This document shows, in pieces, positions 56,530 to 64,000 of a DNA stretch of 64,000 nt. A program made the position numbers and the translations under genes. The number at the start of each line of letters is the position of its first letter. Position 1 is the stretch's first letter. The notes beneath the pieces were generated by a model. It did no database searches and was not told the origin of the DNA. It saw only the letters and a program-made list of their open reading frames with translations. The DNA is from Bacteroides cellulosilyticus DSM 14838 (GTDB lineage Bacteria > Bacteroidota > Bacteroidia > Bacteroidales > Bacteroidaceae): contig NZ_EQ973490.1 in NCBI RefSeq assembly GCF_000158035.1, forward strand, positions 1,678,537-1,742,536, in the 5' to 3' direction.

Positions 56530-58926
56530 ATGAACATGAAGTTTTATTCAAAAATCAGTAGTATGCTGGTGGCTGCGGCTTTTTTGTCGACCTTACCTGT
56601 CGAGGCACAGATTTTCCGGCAAACCAAGCAGGGAATAACGGGTACTACGCAGGGAATGGATATTGAGATCCAATTCATCAGCCCTGAAATTGTACGTGTG
56701 GTGAAGGCACCCGAAGGACGTAGCTTTACAAAGAAAAGCCTTTCTGTGGTTAAGAGTCCTGAAAGCATGTCTGTAACGACCGAGAAGAAAGGAGAAACCG
56801 TTTCCCTGAAAAGCAATGCTGTACGCGTTGATTTCAATGTGGAGACCGGACGGATTTCTTTTTTTGACAAGCAAGGAAAGGCATTGTTTACCGAGAAAGA
56901 TTATGGTGCTCAGTTTACTCCGTTCAATGATGCGGGGAATCAGACTTTTAGTGTGCGTCAGGCCTTTTTGCTGGATAAGGATGAGGCTATCTATGGTCTG
57001 GGACAGCAACAGGTTGATGATCTGAATCAGCGCAATCATAAACATTTCATGCGTCAGCGTGCATTGCATGCCAGTGTTCCAATCATTCAGTCGACGAAGG
57101 GGTATGGAATGTTCTGGGATAATTATTCTCCGACCACTTATACAGATAATCCGCAGGAGATGTCCTTTGATTCGGAAGTGGGAGAATGTATGGACTATTA
57201 CTTCATGTATGGCGGTAACGCCGATGGTGTGATAGCGCAGATACGTGACTTAACAGGACAAGCGCCTATGTATCCGTTGTGGACATTCGGTTTCTGGCAA
57301 TCGCGTGAGCGTTACAAATCACAACAGGAAACAATGGAAGTTGTAGATAAATACCGTGAACTGGGAATTCCTTTGGATGGAATTGTTCAGGACTGGCAAT
57401 ATTGGGGACCGAACTCTAACTGGAACTCTATGAATTTCGATAATCCGGAGTTCCCTGATCCTCAGAAGATGATTGATCATGTGAAGAAGAAAAATGCGAA
57501 GATTATGATCTCCATATGGGCTTCATTCGGGCCGGATACGAATCCGTACAAGGACTTGGAGAAAATCAATGCTCTATTCAATTTCAAGACATGGCCTGCG
57601 GACGGGGGAGTGAAAGCTTATGATGCTTATAATGAAAAAGCACGTGATATTTATTGGGAGCACTTGAATAAAGGACTGTTCAGTAAAGGAATTGATGCCT
57701 GGTGGACAGATTCAACGGAACCTGACCATCTGGATGTTCAGGAGAGAGATTTCGATATTCCGACAGCGATGGGAACTTATCGTAGCGTAGTAAATGCTTT
57801 CCCGTTGATGAGTAATAAGGGAGTTTATGAGCATCAGCGTGCCGTAACCTCTAATAAACGCGTGTATCTGCTGACTCGTTGTGCATTTGCCGGACAACAG
57901 CGTTATGCGGCGAATACCTGGTCGGGTGATGTAATGTGTAATTGGGAAACATTCCGTAAGCAGATTCCTACAGGTTTGAACTTCTCTCTATCGGGAATAC
58001 CTTACTGGAATACGGATATAGGTGGATTCTTTGCCTGGCCTTATCATGGTGGAGCTGAAAATAAAGCCTATCATGAACTGTATACCCGTTGGTTTCAGTA
58101 TGGTACATTCCTGCCCATGCAGCGTTCGCATGGAAGTGGTGTGAAAAAGGAAATCTACAATCTGGGCAAAAAGGGGGACTGGGTGTATGATTCGGAAGAG
58201 AAATACATAAATCTGCGCTATGCATTGCTGCCGTATCTGTATTCAACAGGATGGCAGGTGACTGATAATGCAGGTTCTTTCCTTCGCGCCTTGTTCATGG
58301 ACTTCAACGAAGATCAGAAAGTACACACTATCAGTAATCAGTATATGTTCGGAAAGGCATTTCTTGTGACTCCTGTAACTAGGAATATGTATGTATTCTC
58401 TGATAAGGAACAGTGGAAAGATCCGTATGAAGATTTTAGCAAGATAGGAACACAGGATGTTTATCTTCCGAAGGGAACCAAATGGTTTGACTTCTGGACG
58501 GGAGAAGCATTGAATGGTGGACAGGTGGTTACCAAAGAGGTTCCTATCGATATTATTCCATTGTATGTACGTGCGGGTTCCATTGTTCCTTTTGGGCCGA
58601 AAGTACAGTATTCTACGGAGAAGAAATGGAATAATCTGGAGATACGCATTTATCCCGGAGCTGATGGCGAATTTGTGCTGTATGAAGATGAAAACGATAA
58701 TTATAACTATGAAAAAGGTGCTTATTCAACCATTAAGTTTACTTGGGATGATGCAAACCGGACGTTGAATATCGCAGATCGGGAAGGTACTTTTCCCGGT
58801 ATGTTGAAATCACGTAAGTTCAATATAGTTGTAGTGGATAAGGAGAATGGAACAGGGAGTGTTCAGTCGACGAAATTTACGAAATCGGTTTCATATGGTG
58901 GGAAGAAGAAATCGGTTAAGCTATGA
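56530..58926 (+). CDS. GH31-family alpha-glucosidase / alpha-xylosidase
   Basis: A 798-residue GH31 enzyme with signal peptide (SMLVAAAFLSTLPVEAQ), an N-terminal beta-sandwich (YGLGQQQVDDLNQRNHK), a TIM barrel (PLDGIVQDWQYWG) and C-terminal beta domains with IIPLYVRAGSIVPFGP. The nucleophile is Asp394 in WWTDSTEPDH and the acid/base Asp467 in TWSGDVMCNW. The QDWQYWG and TDSTEPD versions occur in both alpha-glucosidases and alpha-xylosidases; no GH5/GH9 xyloglucanase is nearby, so alpha-glucosidase is slightly favoured. It is the last gene of PUL 2 and is followed by a long inverted repeat. Confidence 0.9.
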   Translation: MNMKFYSKISSMLVAAAFLSTLPVEAQIFRQTKQGITGTTQGMDIEIQFISPEIVRVVKAPEGRSFTKKSLSVVKSPESMSVTTEKKGETVSLKSNAVRVDFNVETGRISFFDKQGKALFTEKDYGAQFTPFNDAGNQTFSVRQAFLLDKDEAIYGLGQQQVDDLNQRNHKHFMRQRALHASVPIIQSTKGYGMFWDNYSPTTYTDNPQEMSFDSEVGECMDYYFMYGGNADGVIAQIRDLTGQAPMYPLWTFGFWQSRERYKSQQETMEVVDKYRELGIPLDGIVQDWQYWGPNSNWNSMNFDNPEFPDPQKMIDHVKKKNAKIMISIWASFGPDTNPYKDLEKINALFNFKTWPADGGVKAYDAYNEKARDIYWEHLNKGLFSKGIDAWWTDSTEPDHLDVQERDFDIPTAMGTYRSVVNAFPLMSNKGVYEHQRAVTSNKRVYLLTRCAFAGQQRYAANTWSGDVMCNWETFRKQIPTGLNFSLSGIPYWNTDIGGFFAWPYHGGAENKAYHELYTRWFQYGTFLPMQRSHGSGVKKEIYNLGKKGDWVYDSEEKYINLRYALLPYLYSTGWQVTDNAGSFLRALFMDFNEDQKVHTISNQYMFGKAFLVTPVTRNMYVFSDKEQWKDPYEDFSKIGTQDVYLPKGTKWFDFWTGEALNGGQVVTKEVPIDIIPLYVRAGSIVPFGPKVQYSTEKKWNNLEIRIYPGADGEFVLYEDENDNYNYEKGAYSTIKFTWDDANRTLNIADREGTFPGMLKSRKFNIVVVDKENGTGSVQSTKFTKSVSYGGKKKSVKL

Positions 58927-58963
58927 TTGGATTTGATTTATTGAGTTCTCAATACTGATTTTT

Positions 58964-59048
58964 CACTACGGATTACACGGATTCGCATAGATTATCTATA
59001 TGAAAAACATTTTCCCTTAATCTGTGTGAATCTGTGTAATCTGTGGTG
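58964..59048. terminator. 31-bp inverted repeat between convergent genes
   Basis: Arms at 58964-58994 and 59018-59048 (cores GGATTACACGGATTC and GAATCTGTGTAATCTGTGG) match over 31 bases with five differences, all of which can pair as G-U in RNA. It lies between GH31 (plus) and the YfhO-like gene (minus) and so can act as a bidirectional terminator. Such GATTACACGGATT hairpins recur in Bacteroides intergenic regions, from general knowledge. Confidence 0.75.
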
Positions 59049-59084
59049 ATTTCTGATATAACCTTGTGCCCTTTTTATGGACAG

Positions 59085-61592
59085 TTAGCGTGAACTCAGC
59101 TTCTTTCTATATACAATCACCATTATCATAATACCTATCACCATCAGAGCCAGTGCTGCATAAGCGATGCCTTCCGTTACATGCAAGCTCTTCGGATCAA
59201 AGCGCATTTCGATGGTATGCTTTCCGGCAGGGACGTACATAGAACGTAAGATATAGTCTGCACGGGCAATGTCGGCAGGCTCTCCGTCAATGGTGGCTAT
59301 CCAGCCGTCCGGGTAATAGATTTCGGAGAATACGATGACGCCGTCTTTAGAGTTATTCGTTTCATAAACCAGACGGTTCGGTTCGTAGCTTGTCAGACGC
59401 ACGCTGGAAAGACTGTCTTTATGGGCAGTGGTAATGCCTTTCAGAATATCTTTGAAACGAGCATCTACTACGGCTGTCTCTATTGGCAATATGGTGTTCA
59501 GGGCATCGATTTCCTGGTTGGCATTGTCCACGTACTTCACATTGTTGACGAACCATGCATTGCCGTAAGCGTATGGATTCTCGATAGGAACTGTCTGTCC
59601 TTGTCCGGCAGGGAGGATGAAATACTTCGTGTTCAGCATATTCAGAACGCGGAACTTGGAAGCATCCACACTGTCCATCTCACCACCTGCGGTAGCGATA
59701 GCCCGATAGGCGGCCTGCATTTCGGGGGAAATATGACGATCTATCATTTCCTGATAACGTCTCAGTTTGGCTGCATGATATCCACCTACGCTCTTGTGCC
59801 AGTAAGAAGTTTTATTCTCGCTGAATGCATCTCCGGAAAAGCTTAATACGCGGTAATTCGGGTCAGTGTCTTGGAGGATGATTTCATCAGCTTGCGTTTT
59901 CTTAAAGGTGTCAACCTGGGCAGAACGGGGGACGAATTGGTCATCGTGCAGATAACGCTTGTTGACACTCCACATATCTACTACACAGAGAATAGCGATG
60001 CCGGCAATTACGAATGACTTTCTTAGTTTTCCGCTATAGTAAAGCCACAGCAACATGCAGCCAATTACAATGATAATGAAGCTACGCAGTGCGTCGGCGC
60101 TTACCATTGCAGCACGCATTTCTGCCAGATTGGAAAGGATACCGGATAGCTCGTTTGCAGGAATCATTTGCTGATTGACTGCATTCTGCAACATCTGCGC
60201 TTCCTGTGCGGGGACGAAAGTTGAACTGAAAGCTCCTGGAATCACGGCTAATATCAAAGCTACACCGGCAGTCAGTGCCAGACTGATACCAACAAACTTT
60301 ATCTTCTTTTTCAATACCTCCGGTTCGTCCAGAATCTTTTTCAGAGCAAAGATAGCCAGTAGTGGAATTGTAAATTCAGCAATAACGAGGATAGATGATA
60401 CTGCACGGAATTTACTATACATGGGTATATAATCAATGAAGAAATCTGTCAGTGGCATGAAGTTCTTACCCCATGAAAGAACAATGGAGAAGAATGTGGC
60501 TCCGATTAATGCCCATTTCAATGGACCTTTGACGATGAAGCAGCCTAGAATGAAAAGGAATAGTACAAAAGCACCTACATATACAGGACCTGACGTCATA
60601 GGCTGGTTACCAAAGTATTGGGACAGTTGCTGGTAGAGTCCGGCATAGGTCGGATTGGCTTTTTCCATGGCTGTTTCATTCAGGGCGAGGGGAACGGAAG
60701 CACCACCTTTAAAGTTGGGTACTAATAAGGTCCAGGTTTCGCCGATACCATAACTCCATTGGGTGATATAGTCACGGTCCAGTCCGCTACTGGTCTGTTT
60801 GGCGGCGTCACCGGTTTCGACGAGCTCGCTTTTGCCGCGCATGGTTTCTTTGCTGTATTCATAAGTGTGATACAGGTTCGACAGATTGACGGATATACCA
60901 ATCAGCGCAGCTACAACAAGCACACCGCTTGCCTTGAAGAATTGCGGTAAGGTCTTGTTGCGCCATGCATCTTCAAAGTAGGCTCCTACAATGAAGAGGA
61001 TGACAAATAGGAAGTAATAACTCATCTGTACATGGTTCGACAGAATTTGCAGGGCAATGAACAGTGCTGTAATAATGCCTCCTGCCAGATATTTACCCCG
61101 GTAAGCCAGTACGATACCTGCTATTGTAGGTGGTATATAAGCCAGCGTGATAAACTTCCAGATGTGTCCGGCAGATATCAGAATGAAGAAGTAGGATGAG
61201 AATGCCCACATTAATCCACCTAATCCTGCCAACCATGTAGGTATACCGAATGCACGCAACAAGATGAAAAAGCCCAGCATCAGGATAAATGTCAGGTTGA
61301 CATACGTAGGCAAAAATAGTTGGTAGACCTTCTGTACCCAGGTCAACGGTTGGGTTGACTCGTAGCTGGGGGCTATCTGATAAGTCGGCATACCACCGAA
61401 CAGAGAGTTAGTCCAGCGTGTATACTCACCAGTTTCTTCGCGATATTGAGTCGCTTCTTGTCCGGCACCTGCACCGGCAGCCGTGTCATGTTGAAAAAGA
61501 ATGCGGTTTTCTATATCCGCCGGGAAGAAATAGGCGAATGAAAGTACTGCAAACATAAAGATGACCAGGAGGTCAGGGAGGAGCTTTTTCAT
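59085..61592 (-). CDS. YfhO-family multi-spanning membrane protein
   Basis: An 835-residue integral membrane protein with more than ten hydrophobic segments (LVIFMFAVLSFAYFFPADI at the start; FILMLGFFILLRAFGIP; GYFEDAW-like loop after FLFVILFIVGAYFED). The N-terminal loop after the first segment holds charged residues and SLFGGMPTYQ, as in YfhO proteins, which have a GT-C glycosyltransferase-like layout. A large soluble part (about residues 560-790) precedes the last membrane segment (GIAYAALALMVIGIMIMVIVY). In Firmicutes YfhO helps decorate wall polymers; the substrate in Bacteroides is unknown. It lies 82 bases downstream of ahcY on the same strand, with a hairpin between them. Confidence 0.85.
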   Translation of the reverse strand: MKKLLPDLLVIFMFAVLSFAYFFPADIENRILFQHDTAAGAGAGQEATQYREETGEYTRWTNSLFGGMPTYQIAPSYESTQPLTWVQKVYQLFLPTYVNLTFILMLGFFILLRAFGIPTWLAGLGGLMWAFSSYFFILISAGHIWKFITLAYIPPTIAGIVLAYRGKYLAGGIITALFIALQILSNHVQMSYYFLFVILFIVGAYFEDAWRNKTLPQFFKASGVLVVAALIGISVNLSNLYHTYEYSKETMRGKSELVETGDAAKQTSSGLDRDYITQWSYGIGETWTLLVPNFKGGASVPLALNETAMEKANPTYAGLYQQLSQYFGNQPMTSGPVYVGAFVLFLFILGCFIVKGPLKWALIGATFFSIVLSWGKNFMPLTDFFIDYIPMYSKFRAVSSILVIAEFTIPLLAIFALKKILDEPEVLKKKIKFVGISLALTAGVALILAVIPGAFSSTFVPAQEAQMLQNAVNQQMIPANELSGILSNLAEMRAAMVSADALRSFIIIVIGCMLLWLYYSGKLRKSFVIAGIAILCVVDMWSVNKRYLHDDQFVPRSAQVDTFKKTQADEIILQDTDPNYRVLSFSGDAFSENKTSYWHKSVGGYHAAKLRRYQEMIDRHISPEMQAAYRAIATAGGEMDSVDASKFRVLNMLNTKYFILPAGQGQTVPIENPYAYGNAWFVNNVKYVDNANQEIDALNTILPIETAVVDARFKDILKGITTAHKDSLSSVRLTSYEPNRLVYETNNSKDGVIVFSEIYYPDGWIATIDGEPADIARADYILRSMYVPAGKHTIEMRFDPKSLHVTEGIAYAALALMVIGIMIMVIVYRKKLSSR

Positions 61593-61609
61593 AAAAACGG
61601 AGTTTTTAT

Positions 61610-61673
61610 GAAGTTGAGAGTTGAGAGTTTACTGCACTATAATGCTGCATAGTAACTCTCAACTCTCAACTTC
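61610..61673. repeat. Perfect 20-bp inverted repeat with heptamer AGTTGAG structure
   Basis: The arm at 61610-61629 (GAAGTTGAGAGTTGAGAGTT) is exactly complementary to 61654-61673, with a 24-base loop. Each arm is a run of a 7-base unit (GTTGAGA). It starts one base after the ahcY stop codon and 17 bases before the downstream gene, so it can end or dampen ahcY transcription. The internal periodicity suggests a mobile or slipped-strand repeat family rather than a simple terminator. Confidence 0.75.
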
Positions 61674-61674
61674 G

Positions 61675-63093
61675 TTAATAACGATAGTGTTCGGCCTTAT
61701 ACGGTCCGTCTACATTCACGCCTATATAGGCAGCTTGTTCGGGAGTAAGCTTTGTTAGTTTTACACCGATTTTCTCAAGGTGCAGGCGTGCTACTTCTTC
61801 ATCGAGGTGCTTAGGCAGGCGGTAAACACCGGTTTCGTATTTCTTGTTGAACAACTCAATCTGAGCCAATGTCTGGTTAGTGAATGAGTTACTCATAACG
61901 AATGACGGATGTCCGGTGGCACAACCCAAGTTTACCAGACGACCATCAGCTAACAGAATAATGCTGTGTCCGTCAGGGAAATAATAGCGGTCTACTTGTG
62001 GCTTGATGTTAACGCATTTGATACCAGGATAATGTTTAAGAGCATCCACCTGGATTTCATTGTCGAAGTGACCGATGTTGCAGACAATAGCTTGGTCCTT
62101 CATCTGCGTCATGTGGTCGATACGGATAATGTCGATGTTGCCTGTTGTGGTAACAAAGATATTGCCTTGTGTGCAGGCTTCTTCCATGGTTACTACCTCA
62201 AAGCCTTCCATAGCGGCTTGCAGAGCACAAATCGGGTCTACTTCCGTAACCAGTACTCGGGCACCGTATGAACGCATGGAATGTGAACACCCCTTACCTA
62301 CATCACCATATCCGCAGACTACCACTACCTTACCGGCAATCATTACATCCGTAGCACGCTTGATACCATCGGCTAAAGATTCGCGGCAGCCGTAAAGGTT
62401 ATCGAATTTGGATTTCGTTACAGAGTCGTTTACATTGAATGCCGGGAACAGCAATTTACCTTCTTCCTGCATCTGATACAGACGATGTACGCCTGTAGTC
62501 GTTTCTTCAGAAACACCACGTACTTCGGCTGCTACACGTTGCCAGCGAGTAGGATCTGCAGCCAGTACGCACTTCAGAATTGCATTCAGTTCTATTTCAT
62601 CTTCTGCATGGACTTCTTTGTCCAGGATAGAAGCATTGCTTTCGGCTTCATATCCCACATGTATCATCATGGTAGCGTCACCGCCATCGTCAACGATTAC
62701 CGTAGGACCTTTACCGCCGGGGAAGTTCAGTGCCTGAAGCGTACACCACCAGTAGTCGGCCAACGTTTCGCCTTTCCAGGCAAATACAGGTACTCCACTT
62801 GCGGCAATAGCAGCTGCGGCATGGTCTTGAGTCGAATATATGTTGCATGAGCACCAGCGTACTTCGGCACCCAGTGCCACGAGGGTTTCAATCAGTACCG
62901 CTGTCTGGATGGTCATGTGCAGAGAACCCATGATACGAGCGCCTTTCAACGGTTTTGTTTCTCCATACTTTTCGCGAAGAGCCATAAGGCCGGGCATTTC
63001 TTGTTCTGCCAGATCGATTTCCTTGCGACCGAAGTCGGCAAGCGTAATGTCTGCCACCTTGTAGGGCAGAGTAGAGAATAATTCTTTAGACAT
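61675..63093 (-). CDS. ahcY: S-adenosylhomocysteinase
   Basis: This enzyme splits S-adenosylhomocysteine into adenosine and homocysteine using bound NAD, clearing the by-product of methylation. The 472-residue protein matches the family end to end: [51 protein letters not shown], the NAD-binding [45 protein letters not shown] and the C-terminal [10 protein letters not shown]. The frame is open from 63138 but the ATG at 63093 matches the conserved N-terminus and lies 31 bases after the -7 of a consensus promoter. It is a cytoplasmic housekeeping gene, marking return to core genome. Confidence 0.98.
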   Translation of the reverse strand: MSKELFSTLPYKVADITLADFGRKEIDLAEQEMPGLMALREKYGETKPLKGARIMGSLHMTIQTAVLIETLVALGAEVRWCSCNIYSTQDHAAAAIAASGVPVFAWKGETLADYWWCTLQALNFPGGKGPTVIVDDGGDATMMIHVGYEAESNASILDKEVHAEDEIELNAILKCVLAADPTRWQRVAAEVRGVSEETTTGVHRLYQMQEEGKLLFPAFNVNDSVTKSKFDNLYGCRESLADGIKRATDVMIAGKVVVVCGYGDVGKGCSHSMRSYGARVLVTEVDPICALQAAMEGFEVVTMEEACTQGNIFVTTTGNIDIIRIDHMTQMKDQAIVCNIGHFDNEIQVDALKHYPGIKCVNIKPQVDRYYFPDGHSIILLADGRLVNLGCATGHPSFVMSNSFTNQTLAQIELFNKKYETGVYRLPKHLDEEVARLHLEKIGVKLTKLTPEQAAYIGVNVDGPYKAEHYRY

Positions 63094-63123
63094 ATCTATC
63101 AATGATTTAAAATAAAAAGTGAT

Positions 63124-63156
63124 GCAAAGATAGAACATTCTGATTAGTAGGACAAA
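63124..63156 (-). promoter_or_regulatory. Consensus promoter of ahcY
   Basis: On the minus strand: TTTG, 20 bases, TATCTTTGC, an exact match to the Bacteroides consensus, about 30 bases upstream of the chosen start codon. Confidence 0.85.
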
Positions 63157-63194
63157 AGCTATTGGTTTTTTTTAAATAAAAGCCTGCAATATGT

Positions 63195-63227
63195 GTTGAT
63201 ATAATTGAAAAGATATGCTATATTTGC
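63195..63227 (+). promoter_or_regulatory. Promoter of the PAS/histidine kinase gene
   Basis: GTTG, 20 bases, TATATTTGC: consensus -7 with one mismatch at -33, 38 bases before the ATG at 63266 and divergent from the ahcY promoter. Confidence 0.7.
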
Positions 63228-63265
63228 TCCCCGAAAATGACACTCTACAACATATCTGCCTTGAA

Positions 63266-64000
63266 ATGAGGGATTATAAAGATAAAACGAAAGAAGAACT
63301 GCTGGAGATAATCCGGGAACTGGAAGAACAGCTGGCAAGCCGCTCCCTGCCGACCGATCCTTGTCCGGATGAAGAGCCAGAACGCTTCCGTGAGAAATAT
63401 GGCAAGGAAATACTGGAGGCTATCCCTGATATGTTGACGGTTTTTGATCGTAACCTGGACTACATAGAGCTACTTTCTTCTCCTGATACGAATCACGTGG
63501 AAGGTCTGTCCGGTAAAGATAAGTCGCATCCTAACTTGAAGGATATAGTGCCGGAATCAGAATATCGTAAGATTCGTGCTAATATGGAAAAGGTGGTGCG
63601 TACCGGTTTCCCCAGTATAGGAGAGCATTCGTTACAGTTTGAAGGTGAGACGCATCATTACGAGAATCTGGTATGTCCACTGGGAGATAAATACTTGTTG
63701 TGTATGTGCCGGGACGTGACGAGCCGGGAAAATGCACAGCGTGAGTTAGCTGCTGCCCGTGTAAAAGCTGAAGAATCCGACCGCTTGAAATCGGCATTCC
63801 TTGCAAATATGAGTCATGAGATCCGCACGCCTCTGAATGCGATTGTAGGATTTTCAAGATTGGTTATTGATCCGGGGCATGATGGAGACAAGGATGATTA
63901 CTGCAACATTATCGAGCAGAATTCGGAATTGCTGTTGTGTCTGTTTAATGATATTCTGGACTTGTCTGCTATGGAGGCGGGTTCTTTGGGGTTTGTTAAG
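63266..64000 (+). CDS. PAS-type sensor histidine kinase, cut by right edge
   Basis: The plus strand is open from ATG 63266 to the window end (245 residues). An acidic helical start ([20 protein letters not shown]) is followed by a PAS-like sensory region ([52 protein letters not shown]), a short coiled coil ([17 protein letters not shown]) and a HisKA domain with His184 in [20 protein letters not shown]. The ATPase part lies beyond the window. No signal peptide or membrane segment is seen, so it is a soluble cytoplasmic kinase, not an HTCS. Confidence 0.92.
   Translation, partial: MRDYKDKTKEELLEIIRELEEQLASRSLPTDPCPDEEPERFREKYGKEILEAIPDMLTVFDRNLDYIELLSSPDTNHVEGLSGKDKSHPNLKDIVPESEYRKIRANMEKVVRTGFPSIGEHSLQFEGETHHYENLVCPLGDKYLLCMCRDVTSRENAQRELAAARVKAEESDRLKSAFLANMSHEIRTPLNAIVGFSRLVIDPGHDGDKDDYCNIIEQNSELLLCLFNDILDLSAMEAGSLGFVK

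Noticed and set aside
56530..58926. Xyloglucan PUL based on GH31 plus GH3
   Set aside because: No GH5, GH9, GH74 or GH43 enzyme is present, so the two exo-enzymes alone do not support xyloglucan.
59421..59846. Plus-strand open frame of 141 codons inside the YfhO-like gene
   Set aside because: Antisense shadow; no signal or motif.

Overview
The window is Bacteroides chromosome, most likely from a gut species. The evidence is three SusC/SusD pairs, three hybrid two-component sensor-regulators (HTCS), and promoters with the Bacteroides -33/-7 pattern (TTTG, about 20 bases, TAnnTTTG). No tRNA, rRNA, CRISPR array, insertion sequence or phage gene was seen.

Region A (1-26741) is a polysaccharide utilisation locus (PUL 1). 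A divergent HTCS, cut by the left edge, faces a compact plus-strand operon: SusC, SusD, a PL8 lyase with a discoidin-like domain, a GH79 enzyme, a second PL8, two GH2 enzymes (one a clear beta-mannosidase), a GH88 unsaturated uronyl hydrolase, a GH28, and a 1586-residue protein joining a PL8 lyase to a GH78 alpha-L-rhamnosidase. Three PL8 modules with GH88, GH79, GH78 and beta-mannosidase, and no sulfatase, point to an acidic rhamnose- and uronic-acid-containing polymer rather than a sulfated glycosaminoglycan. The SusD gene has a one-base frameshift in an A8 tract. The left 10 kb is visibly more AT-rich than the rest.

Region B (26742-30780) holds a LytTR response regulator, its LytS/YehU-type kinase and an outer-membrane barrel gene. 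The regulator gene and the barrel gene are both preceded by direct repeats of the same sequence with 21-bp spacing, suggesting a small self-regulated circuit. A repeat-rich intergenic stretch and a Spy/CpxP-like periplasmic protein follow.

Region C (30840-58926) is a second, composite PUL with two halves. The first is HTCS, GH97, SusC, SusD, a surface beta-helix lipoprotein and GH3. The second is HTCS, SusC, SusD, a DUF3823-type lipoprotein and GH31. GH97 and GH31 suggest an alpha-linked gluco- or galacto-glycan, while GH3 adds beta-glucosidase potential. The first HTCS has lost several phosphorelay residues, including the receiver phosphoacceptor Asp; the second is canonical. Each susC-containing operon has a different dyad-rich upstream region.

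Region D (58927-64000) is core genome: a YfhO-like membrane protein and S-adenosylhomocysteinase (ahcY) on the minus strand, with hairpin repeats at their ends, and a divergent PAS/histidine kinase cut by the right edge.
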